Of a stretch of 64,000 bases of DNA, positions 33,400-44,890 are shown in pieces (position 1 is the first letter of the stretch; the number at the start of each line of letters is the position of its first letter). The position numbers and the translations under genes are program-made. Source of the stretch: Phlegmacium glaucopus (lineage: Eukaryota; Basidiomycota; Agaricomycetes; Agaricales; Cortinariaceae); the NCBI GenBank assembly GCA_015039465.1, contig MU129987.1, positions 1 through 64,000 of the forward strand. The letters run 5' to 3'. Under the pieces are notes generated by a model. It was not told the origin of the DNA. It made no database searches and saw nothing but the letters and a program-made list of their open reading frames with translations.

Positions 33400-34117
33400 A
33401 AAATACTGTTTCCTTATTGGTGGCACCTCGCAGGTGTCCCGGACATCGTCAAAGCCATGGGCAGATGGTTTTCGGATTCCCTTTACAGATACAAAATTGC
33501 CGCCAACCACGTTCGTTACCAGCCACCCCCTTGCAAACACAAACGACATATCTAAGGCCGCCTGGTCTGTTAGCCGATGGCGTTGCCGTCGTCTAGGTGG
33601 CTTGGGATTTAGCCTCCGGTGCCCCATCGGCCCTTCGCCCTGGAACTTCGTGGGATTTCGTTCAGCCATATAGCTCTTCACCGGCACCCCCCAAGTCACT
33701 ATTAGCAGGTATATATTTATTGTTTTCGTTCTTTATTTATTTATTGTCCTCGTCGCGTGCCTAATACACGAGAACGCCCTCCAATACGAAAGCTAAATTC
33801 TCTGTGAAATTCATTCATTTCATTTGTGAATTCTTTCGTTCTGATGTCCCCAGTCCCAGAAAATTAAATTGTGTACTTTGAATCCCTCATCCACTCACTG
33901 ATCTGACTTCCCACAGTCGTTATTATTATAATTCACTGGCATCTTGCTTATGGTATGTCAACCGTGACAAAAATAACATTCATTACAATAATAGATTGAC
34001 ATCTTGAATGACTCTAGCTGTATTCGATACAATGTTCGACATGCCTCGAGGCCACCGTTCCCGCAATCTATTAGGTCATTCTTCATCAAGAACTCCCTAC
34101 GACAATAAATCTTTCCC
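33400..34117. other. Intergenic stretch before the membrane-protein gene
   Basis: No gene is called. A 120-codon minus-strand frame (33699-33337) has no recognisable family. A 60-bp repeat at 33952-34010 is shared with 21898-21957. The promoter of the gene at 34118 should lie here, but no clear TATA or CAAT arrangement stands out. Confidence 0.45.
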
Positions 34118-37100
34118 ATGTTATCCAGTGGTGGAGAAATCGGTTCCACTCTCATAGGCGGAATACAAGATATCGCCGCGCTTCTACCACTGCTCGGTAC
34201 AGAGCAATGCGAGATTCAAGTCAGCTCAGCACTCACACGAGGATATCTTTATGCAGCAGCAACGCCTATGTCTATCTTCGGAAGTCTCGGGATGGTCAGA
34301 GCGGGATTCAAGACGTTGGTCGCTTGCTTCTCGTTCGGGGGTATTGAAGGAGCGAAGATACTTGGGAATATGGGATTCGAGCCACAGGGAGAGAACCTTT
34401 CTTTGATAATGGTTGACACTAGTAAAGGTGGGAACAAAGGGCGCTACATCATTGAAAGTCGGATGGATGAATTGATCCAGGAACTGAACATTGACAAAAA
34501 CCGAATAACTGGGGTATCCCACAAGTCCACTGGTTGGAACATCAAAATGGTGGCTACGACCGCGCTCCTATGTGCTTTCAGTATCACTCCATATATCTAT
34601 TTAAATCGGGGTGCCAACAACCTGCAGAAAAGTACAAGATGGTTATTTCCCGTTCTGCGTGCTACTGGAGGCTTCATCACAGCCACGCTCATTCAGCTAC
34701 TCATACAACGACGAATAACCACTCTTTCCGACCAATACCTTGTCAAACGAGACCAGCTGCCTGATACAGATATCAAGGCGGCCGTTAAGCCTCACGACAC
34801 GAAGAAACACCCAACGGATGCACTCACATGGCTGTTGCTATGCCTCCTCCTTATCGGTATCCTAGCATCTGTTGTGGGGTACGTTGGATGTTTTAGCGTC
34901 GTTCAGAATTCGACATCGAAAATCAGTCCTATTAGTTGGCTCTGCTTGGAAGCTGGGCTTTCTGTAATGCGACTGGGTATTTGGGCTTGGAATCCGAAGA
35001 AGGACGATGCGCCTCCACTGGAGATTATTTTGGAACTGGACGAACATGAACCCCTTCCCACTTGCAACAAAGACAACAAAGAAATCTTAAAACGCAAGGT
35101 GCTGCCTCTCACCCGAGCGCGAGATTTCCTGAAGATCATCACATCATTCGCTGGGCTCATTGAGCCATTCGGCAGCCCTGACCTTTCCTTATATTATACT
35201 TTGACTCGGAAGCGCCCATCCATACCTGCGGGTTGGGGTCCTTGGGGAGATAGGCGCGAGGATAGGGACAATGAGCCTGAGAATGCGGAGAAGCACAAAC
35301 TCGGAGAACGGATTCTATATATCACAGTTTTCGATCACAAGGAGCGTACGACACGAGTTTACACCCGAGACAATGAAATAGACACTTTCTACTCAACAAA
35401 TTCGGATGCACCCCTCGTTGATGTTGGGCACCTTCTACTCGAAGTGGAAATTCAGGCCGAAATTGATCCTAAAGCTGACCCAGTATCCAGCGATAGCAAT
35501 AATGTGGATTCACTTCGAAAACATCATCGGTCGATCTTAGAGCACATCCAGTATCGACTAGGAGCTGCTGATGTAAGCAAAGCATATACTATAGAGAACA
35601 GCTGGACAATGAAAGTGGCGGATACCATGAGCGCGCTCCAGAGGTTAAGGGAGGAAGAAAATGGAGACAATTGGAAGACAGCTGTTGAGAAGGGGAAAAC
35701 GGAGGAGCAAAACGAAGAATCTTTGCTTTTATGTGATTATTTCATGCAGTCGTCAATTGAAAGAGAGCGACGGTTGCTGGATGAAAAGCGTGTCAAGTGG
35801 ATTGCACGGAGAATGGAAATGATGACCAAAGAGGTGAAGGAGAGGTTCGAAGGCGAAATAGGAGTGGAATATCGGGTTAACAAGCGAGCAGTTGAAAAGA
35901 AGCCTGCAATAGAATTCCCAGAGTGGGAGATGGAGAAGCTGTTGATTTTGGAACAGTACTTGATGGAGCTGTTGCTGGTATACGAAGTGAAGGAATGGGA
36001 ACAACTTTTCTGGAACAAATTTAAAGATGTTCTGGACCATGTTGGAATATTACGAGTACGACTCGTTCATTCGTTAAGTAGATCTTTCTTTTATCTATAT
36101 CTTGATCTTGTCATTCGCTTTTGTCCCTGAATCACATTACATAATCTAGTTAGTTTATTTGCTACGTTTTATTATTTAGCAGTCTCAACTTCGAATTGAA
36201 GTTGAGACAGTGAGTAGAATATCAACTACCATACTAAAACTCATTTACTAATACCATTTAGATAGACTTTCTTTTTAGTTCAACTGCGAAATACTTCAAC
36301 AGACCAGATTAGCAACGATCGAATAGAGGAGAAAGAAAGATTGACGAGGGAGTGGAGGGCCAATTGCTGGAAGAGACTCAATCCCCAGATGCGTGCAGCT
36401 GAGAAAAGGTTAGCCGACCTCGACAAAGACGATGATTGGGATCATAGAAGAATAATGGTTCAGAGAGTGTGGGCATCATATATCGGCAAGTTTTTTGAAG
36501 GGGTTGAAAAACCAAATTCAGAAGTGCTATCCGAATTGAGGAGAGAGATGAAATACTCTTCTCTGGTCACAGATGAGATCCGTCTACGAATGGAAAAGGA
36601 GCTCGAGGATACCGCATTCCGTTTGAAACGTGGATCTGAATTGGGACGGTTCGATCAATTTTGGGATGACGATACTCTTTTCGAATGCAGGTACTCTCGG
36701 TCGAAGTGGCTCTATCTCAGCACACTTTTTACTAGTACACCACTTGAAATCTACTCGCATGCTCTGGAAGGAAACAAAAACATCATCCACATCACTTTCG
36801 GTTATTCTGATTCCGATGTCAACTGGATTCAGGCTACAATTTGTGATTTACCATGGCTGACTTCGATATCTCAGGATTGGTCTGGACGCCCACCTGTCAT
36901 CCACCATGATCCCCTATTTATAAAATCTCCCGATAATGATTTAATCACATTCGTGAAAGAAATTCGGCTCGAGTTGGACTCTTTTTCAAATATTTTCATG
37001 GATGCTGACGGCTCTGACATGTATTCTGGTCCAGTTAGACTTGGGGACGATGCAAAAATATTAATCTCATTCGTCGCCCCAATATCTGGCCAAAGTCTTG

Positions 37101-37384
37101 TACTGAGACTCAAACATTCCGGCAAAGAAGATGGGCCTCTCGAAGTCGCGCTAGGATCAACCATAATTCAACTTAACCCCTCATCCGAGTCACTCACGAT
37201 TGATGATATAACCCTCCATCCAATTCCTGGTCCTTCTGAATCTGATCACCTTTCGTTTGAGCCAGGGAGGAATGACATTATTATCCAGTTTAGAGAAACA
37301 GTCGAGGACCATGGCCATTTTTTACATGACGTAGAATTGCTTGATGAAGCTGGAAAACACTACGGTATGCAATTATATTCCTAA
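34118..37384 (+). CDS. Multi-pass membrane protein of unknown function, split by a solo LTR
   Basis: The ATG at 34118 opens a long frame with an N-terminal block (AALLPLLGTEQCE, RGYLYAAATPMSIFGSLG) that I remember from fungal proteins of unknown function. Hydrophobic segments lie near residues 134-152, 165-186, 226-252 and 262-282, followed by a long soluble region rich in Glu/Lys (coiled-coil-like near 545-640). At 36039 the solo LTR (36040-36301) interrupts. After it and one target duplication, the frame resumes exactly in phase (KDVLD | QISNDRIEEKERL) and runs to TAA-type stop after MQLYS at 37384. Without the LTR it would be a single exon of about 1,000 codons. With it, translation stops inside the LTR at 36130. 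Confidence 0.75.
36040..36301 (+). repeat. Solo LTR with 5-bp target duplication GACCA
   Basis: 262 bp, TGTTGGAATATT...AATACTTCAACA, flanked by GACCA (36035-36039 and 36302-36306). Central hairpin GTCTCAACTTC / GAAGTTGAGAC at 36182-36208. It ends CTGCGAAAT...CAACA like the solo LTR at 29037. Confidence 0.92.
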
Positions 37385-37639
37385 CTTCTGGAGGATCCGA
37401 GAAATAGTCCACATTCAGCTTATTTATCCATACATTTTTCCACTGTTCGAGTTTTCTAGCGAAACTGGATCAAATGCATATTTATTGGAATGAATTTTAT
37501 GTTTTACTCGTTTTGATCACACCGTTCGGTTATTAAAATGAATTTCATGTTTTACTTGTTTCGATGACATCTCTCCAAGTACGAATTATAATACTTAAGC
37601 TATTTGAATAATTTACAGAAATTGGTGTACAAACGCTTG
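37385..37639. other. 3' flank, no gene seen
   Basis: AT-rich, with two copies of ATTTTATGTTTTACTCGTTT-like words (37494-37515, 37542-37562). This is presumably the 3' UTR and spacer. Confidence 0.4.
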
Positions 37640-38839
37640 AAACCTCTGAATTATCCCTTGGTCTTCCAAGGACCAGATGCAACGGCTTCCGATAGCTAAA
37701 AGAAGATGAAAGTAATCGTCGAGCACATGCCGACCTATTGTAAAAATTTGTCACCTAGCACATACATGGATAGCATGGAGAACAGAGGGAGGATAGAGGG
37801 TGTCTCGGAAGAGAAATTCAATTTTGTTGAACTTCAACTTAAAGACGCGAGGGACAGTAGAGTAAGTTGACGAGCTGACAATATGAAGAATTGGTCGCAA
37901 CACACCTGCGATAAGTAGCGTCTCTGTGATCGAGGTCGATGAAATGGCAGAGATGATCGACGACTCGGACAACGTTGGCAATTGGCCTCTTTTTACACTC
38001 ATCAAAGCCGGGCGGATCGAGTCTTGTCGTTCTCCCTTGATAGGCATTTGATACCATAAATCCATGGCCTGGACCGTCAACATGGAAGGAATCAACACGC
38101 ACCGCTCCTGCTCCACGAGTTACCTTTCAATGGTTTGAGCTCATACACGAAGAATGACTCAATATGGGCTTGGGGATTCTACAGAAGTGATCAACAATGT
38201 GCTCCAAAATCAACATAAGGGTGGATGATCGGGGACTGGCGAAATGAATAATTGTATGGATCAAAAGCCTTTTCCCGCTAAACAGCAGGTCAAACTCGGC
38301 CTCTGAATGCGTTATCGATTTCGATGGACTTGTGCGAGCCTCGGAACTTGACGGCGTCATATCTGCATTCCTTCTTCAGCTTAAAAGGGTTGAGCGTCCC
38401 TCAGAAAATCTTAAGAGAGAAAAAAATTGGCACCTACCTTCTTGACCTGCACCTTTCCTTTCTTTTTGTCTGTTTTAATCGATACAGCAAAAGGTCTAGC
38501 AGCAGCTGGCATTGACGTGTCAGGCGCGCTTGGTGCAACACTCGTTCGAGCTCGTTTCATTGGGGGCTGTTAGGCCGGTTCATCCTCGAGCTCGATGATA
38601 CACCTCCGCATAGCTTCTAATATCTGAAAAAGCAAGAGTTAGGGTTTTGACATCGGAGCAGACACGGTCATGAGAAAGGTTACCTCTAGAGTAACAGGAA
38701 GAGATGGGGACAAGTCGAGCTCATCTAGAACGCGTCAATATCATGCATAGACATTAAATAGATATACACTTCCATTTTCGAGAGCTAAAGGGCGCTTTTT
38801 CTTGCCTTTTCCTTTGTCGAGAGTGGCGACTCGTTGCAT
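37640..38839 (-). pseudogene. Multi-exon gene or pseudogene, unrecognised
   Basis: Minus strand from the ATG at 38839: MQRVATLDKGKGKKKRPLAL, then by two plausible introns ELDLSPSLPVTLE and ILEAMRRCIIELEDEPA, then TAA. The same frame continues past the TAA as QPPMKRARTSVAPS and PFAVSIKTDKKKGKVQVKK. A canonical 58-nt intron (GTAGGT...TTTTAAG) follows, then KKECRYDAVKFRGSHKSIE. Later pieces include HPYVDFGAH, FFVYELKPLKG and MVSNAYQGRTTRLDPP, and possibly end LSEAVASGPWKTKG. Several frames compete and some stops may be removed by introns, so this is either a heavily spliced gene or a decayed one. No family is recognised. Confidence 0.35.
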
Positions 38840-39090
38840 GCACCTTTAACTGTCCTATCGACGCCTGTATCCTTGCTAAGCTATTTCATTGGTTGCATAC
38901 ATATGCTAGACGAAATCCAATGGCAAGTCCGGAATTGTGGATCTTAACCATTTACGACTAGGTGTTGTGACGGCAATGATGCAAGGTGGAGTGAGCGCTT
39001 GAAGCTGAGGGTACCGAGGGGAAGGTAAAGATTGCAGATTTGGATAAAAGACCTAAAATAAAAAACATCGTACATTTTATGAGATCCCTG
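38840..39090. other. Spacer, no gene seen
   Basis: No open frame or repeat of note before the TIR element. Confidence 0.4.
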
Positions 39091-40291
39091 CATCAGGAAA
39101 AGTCCATCCGTCTGGCATGTCTGGTAGGTCTGGCATGTCTGGCATTAGCTGCCAGAAATCCCAGTTCTCCCATTTTTTCTCAAAATTATTATATAGCCAC
39201 AATTATATCAGAAATGTTCAGAATTTGCATTCTGTCAGAAAGTCAATTCAGTGTCATAAATTCCTTCCCTCAGAAAACACGAAATTTTTTGGTTTGTGCA
39301 AGTTCGTTCAAACTCCGACACACGTGACTTTGTTGATTGATGTTCAACATTAAAATTTCAAACATTTCTCCGTAACTTGGTATCTCTTGCCACCATCACC
39401 TACCAACTGCCCCATCACCGCATCTTACTACTACAATACATGACGAAGTGGCATCAACCACAAGAGCCAACGACTGGTTAGAAAGGTGATATAGGACCAG
39501 GTATGTGACCATGTCTCTCAACCCTTTATTTCTTAACCTTGTATTAACACCCACCACCCCAACACTCAGTGTACCATGCCCACAACAATGACTACCCCTA
39601 TCACCACCGCCATGATGGCAGCATTTAGACCAGGACCAGCACAGCGGAATTAAACAATGAGCGGCTTTATGGCTATGTCATAGGTGCATGGTTGCTATGT
39701 GCTGTAGTGGTACGTCTCGAAATTTTTATTTTATTCTCCAATTTCTGAGTATTACATTTTATACTCTAGCACGAGCGTGCGCACTCCAACGCGCTCAAGT
39801 TGTGGCAAACCAGGAAATGCACAGTTTCGTAAGTAAACCTTAGGCTGCTTGGACCATGACTCACTACACTATACAGTTGTTGCCAAGCTCTCGGAATGGG
39901 TAGAAAAGAGTCCGCGAGGCTTCTTCACCGGCTATTGGGTCTGTTGACATCAACGCAATGGCTAGCAATGGTGATTTGGAATGTCCAATATTATATTTGT
40001 TGTTATACACATGTAGCCTACCTTTACTATGCCGCCTCTTCCAATGCATTCATTTTGACCATGTACCTGAGCAAAACTATGTTCCTTATGACAGACTGAA
40101 AGAGTTGTGGCAACCTGAGTCAGAATCTGTTTACATTGCCAGACCAAGTTATGGTGTCAGAAATGACTTCTGGGAAGCAAAATATTTCTGGCGTCGGGAG
40201 CGTCATTATGTCGCCATACCAAATATGGAAGTCTGGTAGCGTCTGGCACGTCTGGCGCCAGACGTGCCAGACGGTTGGAGTTTTGCTGATG
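39091..40291. mobile_element. 1.2-kb TIR element with GTCTGGCA repeats at both ends
   Basis: Inverted ends: left CATCAGGAAAAGTCCATCCG then TCTGGCATGTCTGG; right arm in reverse complement CATCAGCAAAACTCCAACCG then TCTGGCACGTCTGG. The left end has two TCTGGCATGTCTGG words; the right end has a 32-bp perfect palindrome of them. Inside is a small spliced-looking fragment (ERLYGYVIGAWLLCAVV at about 39660-39710; HERARSNALKLWQTRK at about 39770). No clear target duplication and no transposase. Confidence 0.65.
40241..40272. repeat. Perfect 32-bp palindrome
   Basis: GTCTGGCACGTCTGGC followed immediately by its exact reverse complement. Confidence 0.95.
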
Positions 40292-40377
40292 TGGCGGCAA
40301 CATGAGAAGAAGGGGTTGGTAAATTTCATGATTCATGAGCTACCTAAAACAAAAAGAAAAGTTTAAGTAGTAGAATC

Positions 40378-40714
40378 TCAATCTTTCAATCTTTCAATCC
40401 TTCTCGTAAGTTCTTTCGCGATACCAGCCCAAGGTTCAAGCTAGAGTATGGTCGCAACGCGAGCTTCTTCCGGGATTCAAGGAAAGAATGAGAATAAATG
40501 GGCGGAAAGGAGGAGTGAGCTAGATAAAAGACTACGAGAGGCCCTAGTCCAGCACCAGGTCCACCAGACTAGCGTGTTTGGAAAAACCCAATAAAAAACC
40601 AGGGAAAGAAACGAGGTGACGAGAATTGGAAAAGGTTCTTACGACGAGTTTTGGGGTTGCAATTTTGGGAGGAATTAGACCTCCAAGCCGACGGCGGATG
40701 AGGGTTGCGTGCAT
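40378..40714 (-). pseudogene. ATP17: Probable 5' fragment of mitochondrial ATP synthase subunit f
   Basis: From the ATG at 40714: MHATLIRRRLGGLIPPKIAT then PKLV, followed by an intron (40642 to 40569, GTAAGA...GCTAG), then SGGPGAGLGPLVVFY. The blocks (R)RRLGxLIPPKIATPK and GPLVxFY match fungal F1Fo ATP synthase subunit f as I remember it. That protein is a small inner-membrane stalk subunit with one membrane helix. The expected LPKGPAP, GKNASG and membrane segment do not follow; the frame instead runs into unrelated residues, close to the TIR element at 39091-40291. It is therefore a truncated copy, or the gene was rearranged here. The name rests on short motifs. Confidence 0.45.
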
Positions 40715-40749
40715 GGTGATGGACAACGGAGTAACTTTGACGGCGCTCA

Positions 40750-41053
40750 CAGCTTCCGTGTTAGGTGGAAGCTAAATCCTTAGACAGGATTTATCAAGAT
40801 ACGAAGCACAGCAGAGAGGAGCATGATGGGCGAAAGTGCAAAGCACTTTCCGACACATGCTCTCGGATCCTGACCTAACCAGGGTGTCCGAACAAACGCT
40901 GCGATGGGTGGGAGGGATGAACCACTCCATGCAGCAATAATCATCGGTAACTATCTAAATTAGGTACTTAATTGCATTACCCTGTGAAAGTCAGAATACA
41001 AAAGCATATGCCGAAGCAAGTAGCATTCAGCTGCAGGTGGTGCTTGTTGGCAT
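40750..41053. other. Spacer upstream of the ATP17-like fragment
   Basis: No gene seen. It would hold the promoter of the ATP17-like fragment. Confidence 0.35.
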
Positions 41054-41667
41054 TAGGGTTACCAAAGTTCAGTTCAGAACTGACTCATGAACCTGAACTG
41101 AACTGAACTGAACTGATAATTCAGTTCAGTTCAGTTCAGGTTCAGGCATTTAGAGATTTATGGTTCATGCAGTTCGAACTGAACTGAACTGCTGAACCAT
41201 TAGGTTCTAGAAGGCAGGCAATTCTCTTCTTTTGACTTAACATTTTCTGGAAAGTGATCCTTTAGTAATTTATGAACCTTGGAAGGGTTTGGCAGTCCTT
41301 TTTAGCATGAAATAATGGCTAAGGAAGGAGGTAATGGCCAGACTTAGTATGTGATGTTATTATGTCATCATAGATTAGTACTGCCTATTTAGGAAAATAG
41401 ATATAAATCAATGGTTTTCTGTGTTCTAAAGGAGTTCTGAGATCATATATGAGTGGAAATCAAGTAGCTAAGGGCTAAGGAAGGTCTTTGTACAATAAAT
41501 TTTCAGAAAAAGGTAAAATTTCAGATTTTATAATGGTTCTTCAGTTCAGTTCAGTTTGAACCAGTTCTTAAATGGTTCAGTTCAGTTCAGGACCATATGC
41601 AAACAGTTCAGTTCAGTTCAGGCTGAGGAGGTGAAGAACTGAACTGAACTGAACTTTGGTAACCCTA
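41054..41667. mobile_element. hAT-like MITE copy C (614 bp)
   Basis: Ends TAGGGTTACCAAAGTTCAGT and its inverse, flanked by an exact 8-bp duplication GTTGGCAT (41046-41053 and 41668-41675). Subterminal tracts of GTTCA/TGAAC. It is an inverted near-copy of 51234-51850. Confidence 0.93.
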
Positions 41668-41675
41668 GTTGGCAT

Positions 41676-42368
41676 GGAGTAGCGAATAGTTGATAATTCG
41701 CGCCGGTGAAAAGGGTGCGGAGGGTGGGTGAAAACGAAGAGAAGGGTGCATAGATGCACCCGAAATTGCGACGGCGCGTCTCGCCCGAATTGCGACATGA
41801 TGGAGCGAAGGACAAAGGACCTGACATCGTTGTTTGGGTCAACGATGAAGTGGTTTGTCACGTGCTTTCCACTTGTTCAAAGTCTGTATTCTAATCTACG
41901 CTTGTTCCGCGCTAAGACGAGAATGTAAACTGTCTGCACAACTGCTGAGTCATAAGGATGAACTGCACGTGCGACATTTTGTCAACATTTTGTGACCCGG
42001 CGCAAGCTAGGCGTAGCAATTATTCATTAAGAAGCTCAAACTCAGAGGATATACAGATAAGTCAAGGGTTTAAGTATGGACACGGGTACGGGAAAGTTGA
42101 AACGCATTTATATACCCGCCAGCGCCCAAAAACGGTTGAGAATTGAATGAGATATGAATCGAAGAACATTGTTTTTCTCATATCTCGGTCATTTATTTCC
42201 CGAGCATTTTGGCTGTTTTTTGGGTTCGTTACGATAGGTAAAACCCAGGGGAGTCGTAACCCATTCTTATCTCCATCCTGTGAAAAAAAAAACAAGTTGC
42301 ATACTACTCGTTTAAATGTACTGGTACAAGACAAATACAAGAATCAAAACATTGCTAAATTTACATCG
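41676..42368. other. Unassigned sequence
   Basis: A minus-strand open frame (41861-41680: HFIVDPNNDVRSFVLRSIMS) may be an exon of an unknown gene disturbed by MITE C. Elsewhere there is no gene. A short hairpin GAGATATGA/TCATATCTC lies at 42149-42189. Confidence 0.35.
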
Positions 42369-44384
42369 TCATACAAGCAGAATTGCGCAATTCTTTGTTT
42401 TCAATAAAGTGAGGTTAGTTAGACACCCTTGGATTTCATTTCGCACACAAGGTCTCCCTCTATATTGGAGATTGCGTTCTTCAGGGAGCATTCTTGGCCT
42501 TGACCAAAGTAAAACGGCTAATCCGAACATGATGACCACGATCAGTGGATAAAATGCTGTTGTCAGAGGATGGTAACGCACATAACTTCCATCGACAAAT
42601 TTCTTCAGGTCTTTCTTCAGAGCCTCTACATCCCACAATTTTAGGTGCTCCTTTTCAAGGCTTTTGCGGATTTGCTCCCTGTAGTCGCCCAGGGACCTTT
42701 TTCTTTAGTGACGCTGTATTTTGAAACGACAGGGTCAACCTCAAAGGACAGGCGCCCGTCTTTGTCGACGGCTTTCAGCCTTAGTTCCGTCGACCATTCC
42801 TATAGACCTTCGTATCTAACGAGGCATACGATTAGCACAAGGAAGAAAGGACCAATGTTGCAGCTTACTCGGTCGTATTTGGCCATACATAAAGGTACCA
42901 ATTCAACCGAGTCGACCCACTCAATTTGATCGCGCATACATCTGCCTGTGCAACCATAGCCATAAAATAGTTTTTGACCCCAGCTACATTAACAACGGTG
43001 TTAGAAATCAGATGAACATGATATACGGATAAACTGACCTGTGCCTTTGAGGTTACCATCTGCAAGTGACGCCTCGTGAGTTTTTTCATATTTCCACATG
43101 TGATACTTTAACCCCATCAGATCCGCGTAGCCGTGATACTGGAACGGGCTCGCTGTTGTTGCTTTTGTAAGTTTCAAGTGATCATCCTGCACCTCGAAGT
43201 ATATATCGGTAAGCTTGTTGATTTCATTGAATTTCGACATCATCCAGTGGTCCAAGAAAATTTCCTTTGACAGTGCCACGCATCCATCCGGAGCGCTGCC
43301 CCCAGGAGAAATCCAATTTCCAGAGTATTGGAATGTGCTGGGAAAATCAATGTGGTTGGTCATTTCGGGGTAGAATAGATTCAAACCAGCGTCCTTCTTT
43401 CCATCCTCATAGGGATATGTATTAAATCTGAGGTTGGTCAACGCGAGTGTTGCAGGTGTTGCGTTTCCATTTCCACGAGCGGTATATAACCAAGAACTTT
43501 CCGCTCTTAGGATCAACCGTCGTAAGACCTGATAAGGCATCATGAGGTAGAACCTCCTCGGTCATGATTTACGGACTTACGTGAAATGTACTTATTCATG
43601 TACGTGGTGAAAGCTCCCGTGGCATCGGCTATGTCTAAAATTTCTTCCTCGGTTTTCCCTGCGGTGTCGAATGCAGGCATATGCGACAAGTCCTCTCGGT
43701 ATTTTGATATATCAGCAGCTAAGAACAGGTCTGTAAGCATACATGGCACATATCGCGTGCGGTGCTGAACAAACCGGTAAAGTCGAATAGAAGCTGTCCA
43801 ATCCTATAATCTCCGGGTTTCCCACAACCAGCTTTTCAAGACGATCCAGTATTTTCTTGTGTTTGACGGTAGGGTCTGAGGAGTCCTTTATCTCAAGGTT
43901 GACCTATAAAATAATTGTGAGTTTGCGATGCACATTCGAAAAACAGATGAAAGCATGCGCACAGAGAACACCAGCTCCCACATCTTGATCTCGTATCCCC
44001 TTTTTAATCGACGCGAATAATGTATATTAGAGATACAGAGTACCGTGACGATGAGACTACGACTCACTTAGGCTCACCGAACGTTGGAACCAAGAAATAG
44101 CCATCCTCGAATTTGATACGAAAAAGAACAGAAGTCTTCACAACGCCCGACGCTATATCGAGTACTGCTTCCGGAGAACCGAGTTTGCATTCCATTGTCG
44201 TGATGGACTTGCCTCCCGACGTCTGTGTAACAACTAATTTTTCAAGTGGATCATCGCCCTCGGCGATGGTGTATAGTTCCGAAAATTGCCTGTTGATGGC
44301 TATCAAAACATGAGCATTATCACATTGGGAGCTATGAGATCTGTATACACACCGTTCTGAGGGCAGTGAGCGAATGAAATCCAT
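42369..44384 (-). CDS. Conserved-looking fungal protein, unknown function, possibly frameshifted
   Basis: Exons read down from 44384: MDFIRSLPSERCVYRS, then EKLVVTQTSGGKSITTMECK and VLFRIKFEDGYFLVPTFGEP. The next exon is IKMWELVFS | VNLEIKDSSDPTVK around an intron with GTGCGC...TATAG. Then GAFTTYMNKYISR (43600) and a 180-codon exon with NHIDFPSTFQYSGNW and GCVALSKEIFLDHWMMSKFN. The C-terminal part has REQIRKSLEKEHLKLWDVEA, then a hydrophobic stretch FYPLIVVIMFGLAVLLW (about 42550-42500), perhaps a tail anchor. Between EWSTELRLKAVDKDG and REQIRK the frame jumps by one base near 42700, which may be a lesion. I do not recognise the family. Confidence 0.6.
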
Positions 44385-44814
44385 AGTTTCCCATTAAGAA
44401 ATGTGTCTGGCATGACTGGTATTTGAGCTGGGAGGCTAATCAAATGGCAAGGAGACAGGAGGATGGGACAGGAAACGTCATTTTAAGAGGAATCCCTACA
44501 CTAGAGCAGTGAAAATGCGAGGGCGTGGACGTCACAATCATCAGGAAGTCCGGGGTTGTACCTGCCTAGTGACCGATCCTCGTATGAAAGGAAGAGGGCA
44601 GTCGAGAGTCGATACGAGGACGGGTCAATCTGTACTATGACAGTAGACTACAATCGTGGTCTTTCTTGGATCTTTGAGATGCGGCGTCATCGTACGATTC
44701 GTATTCCCAAGTTAAATTGGAAGGTGTTTATGGCATCATTGATTCACTATGCGCAAAGGCATCATTGATTCATGGCTTCCGTGCGAGCTTGGCTCTCTGG
44801 TTGAGTGTCGGTTC
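44385..44814. other. Intergenic region up to the hAT element
   Basis: Promoter side of the minus-strand gene; no gene seen. A plus-strand frame at 44556-44768 has no recognisable content. TSD GTCGGTTC of the hAT element lies at 44807-44814. Confidence 0.4.
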
Positions 44815-44890
44815 TAGGGTTCCGTGAGAAATTGCCTAATTTCTAACATAGGTTAGAAAATCGTGTTAGTAACACGTTAGTAACATGTTA

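Noticed and set aside
33337..33699. Minus-strand 120-aa frame
   Set aside because: Basic, Pro/Arg-rich, no recognisable domain, and no partner in the duplicate segment; too weak to call.
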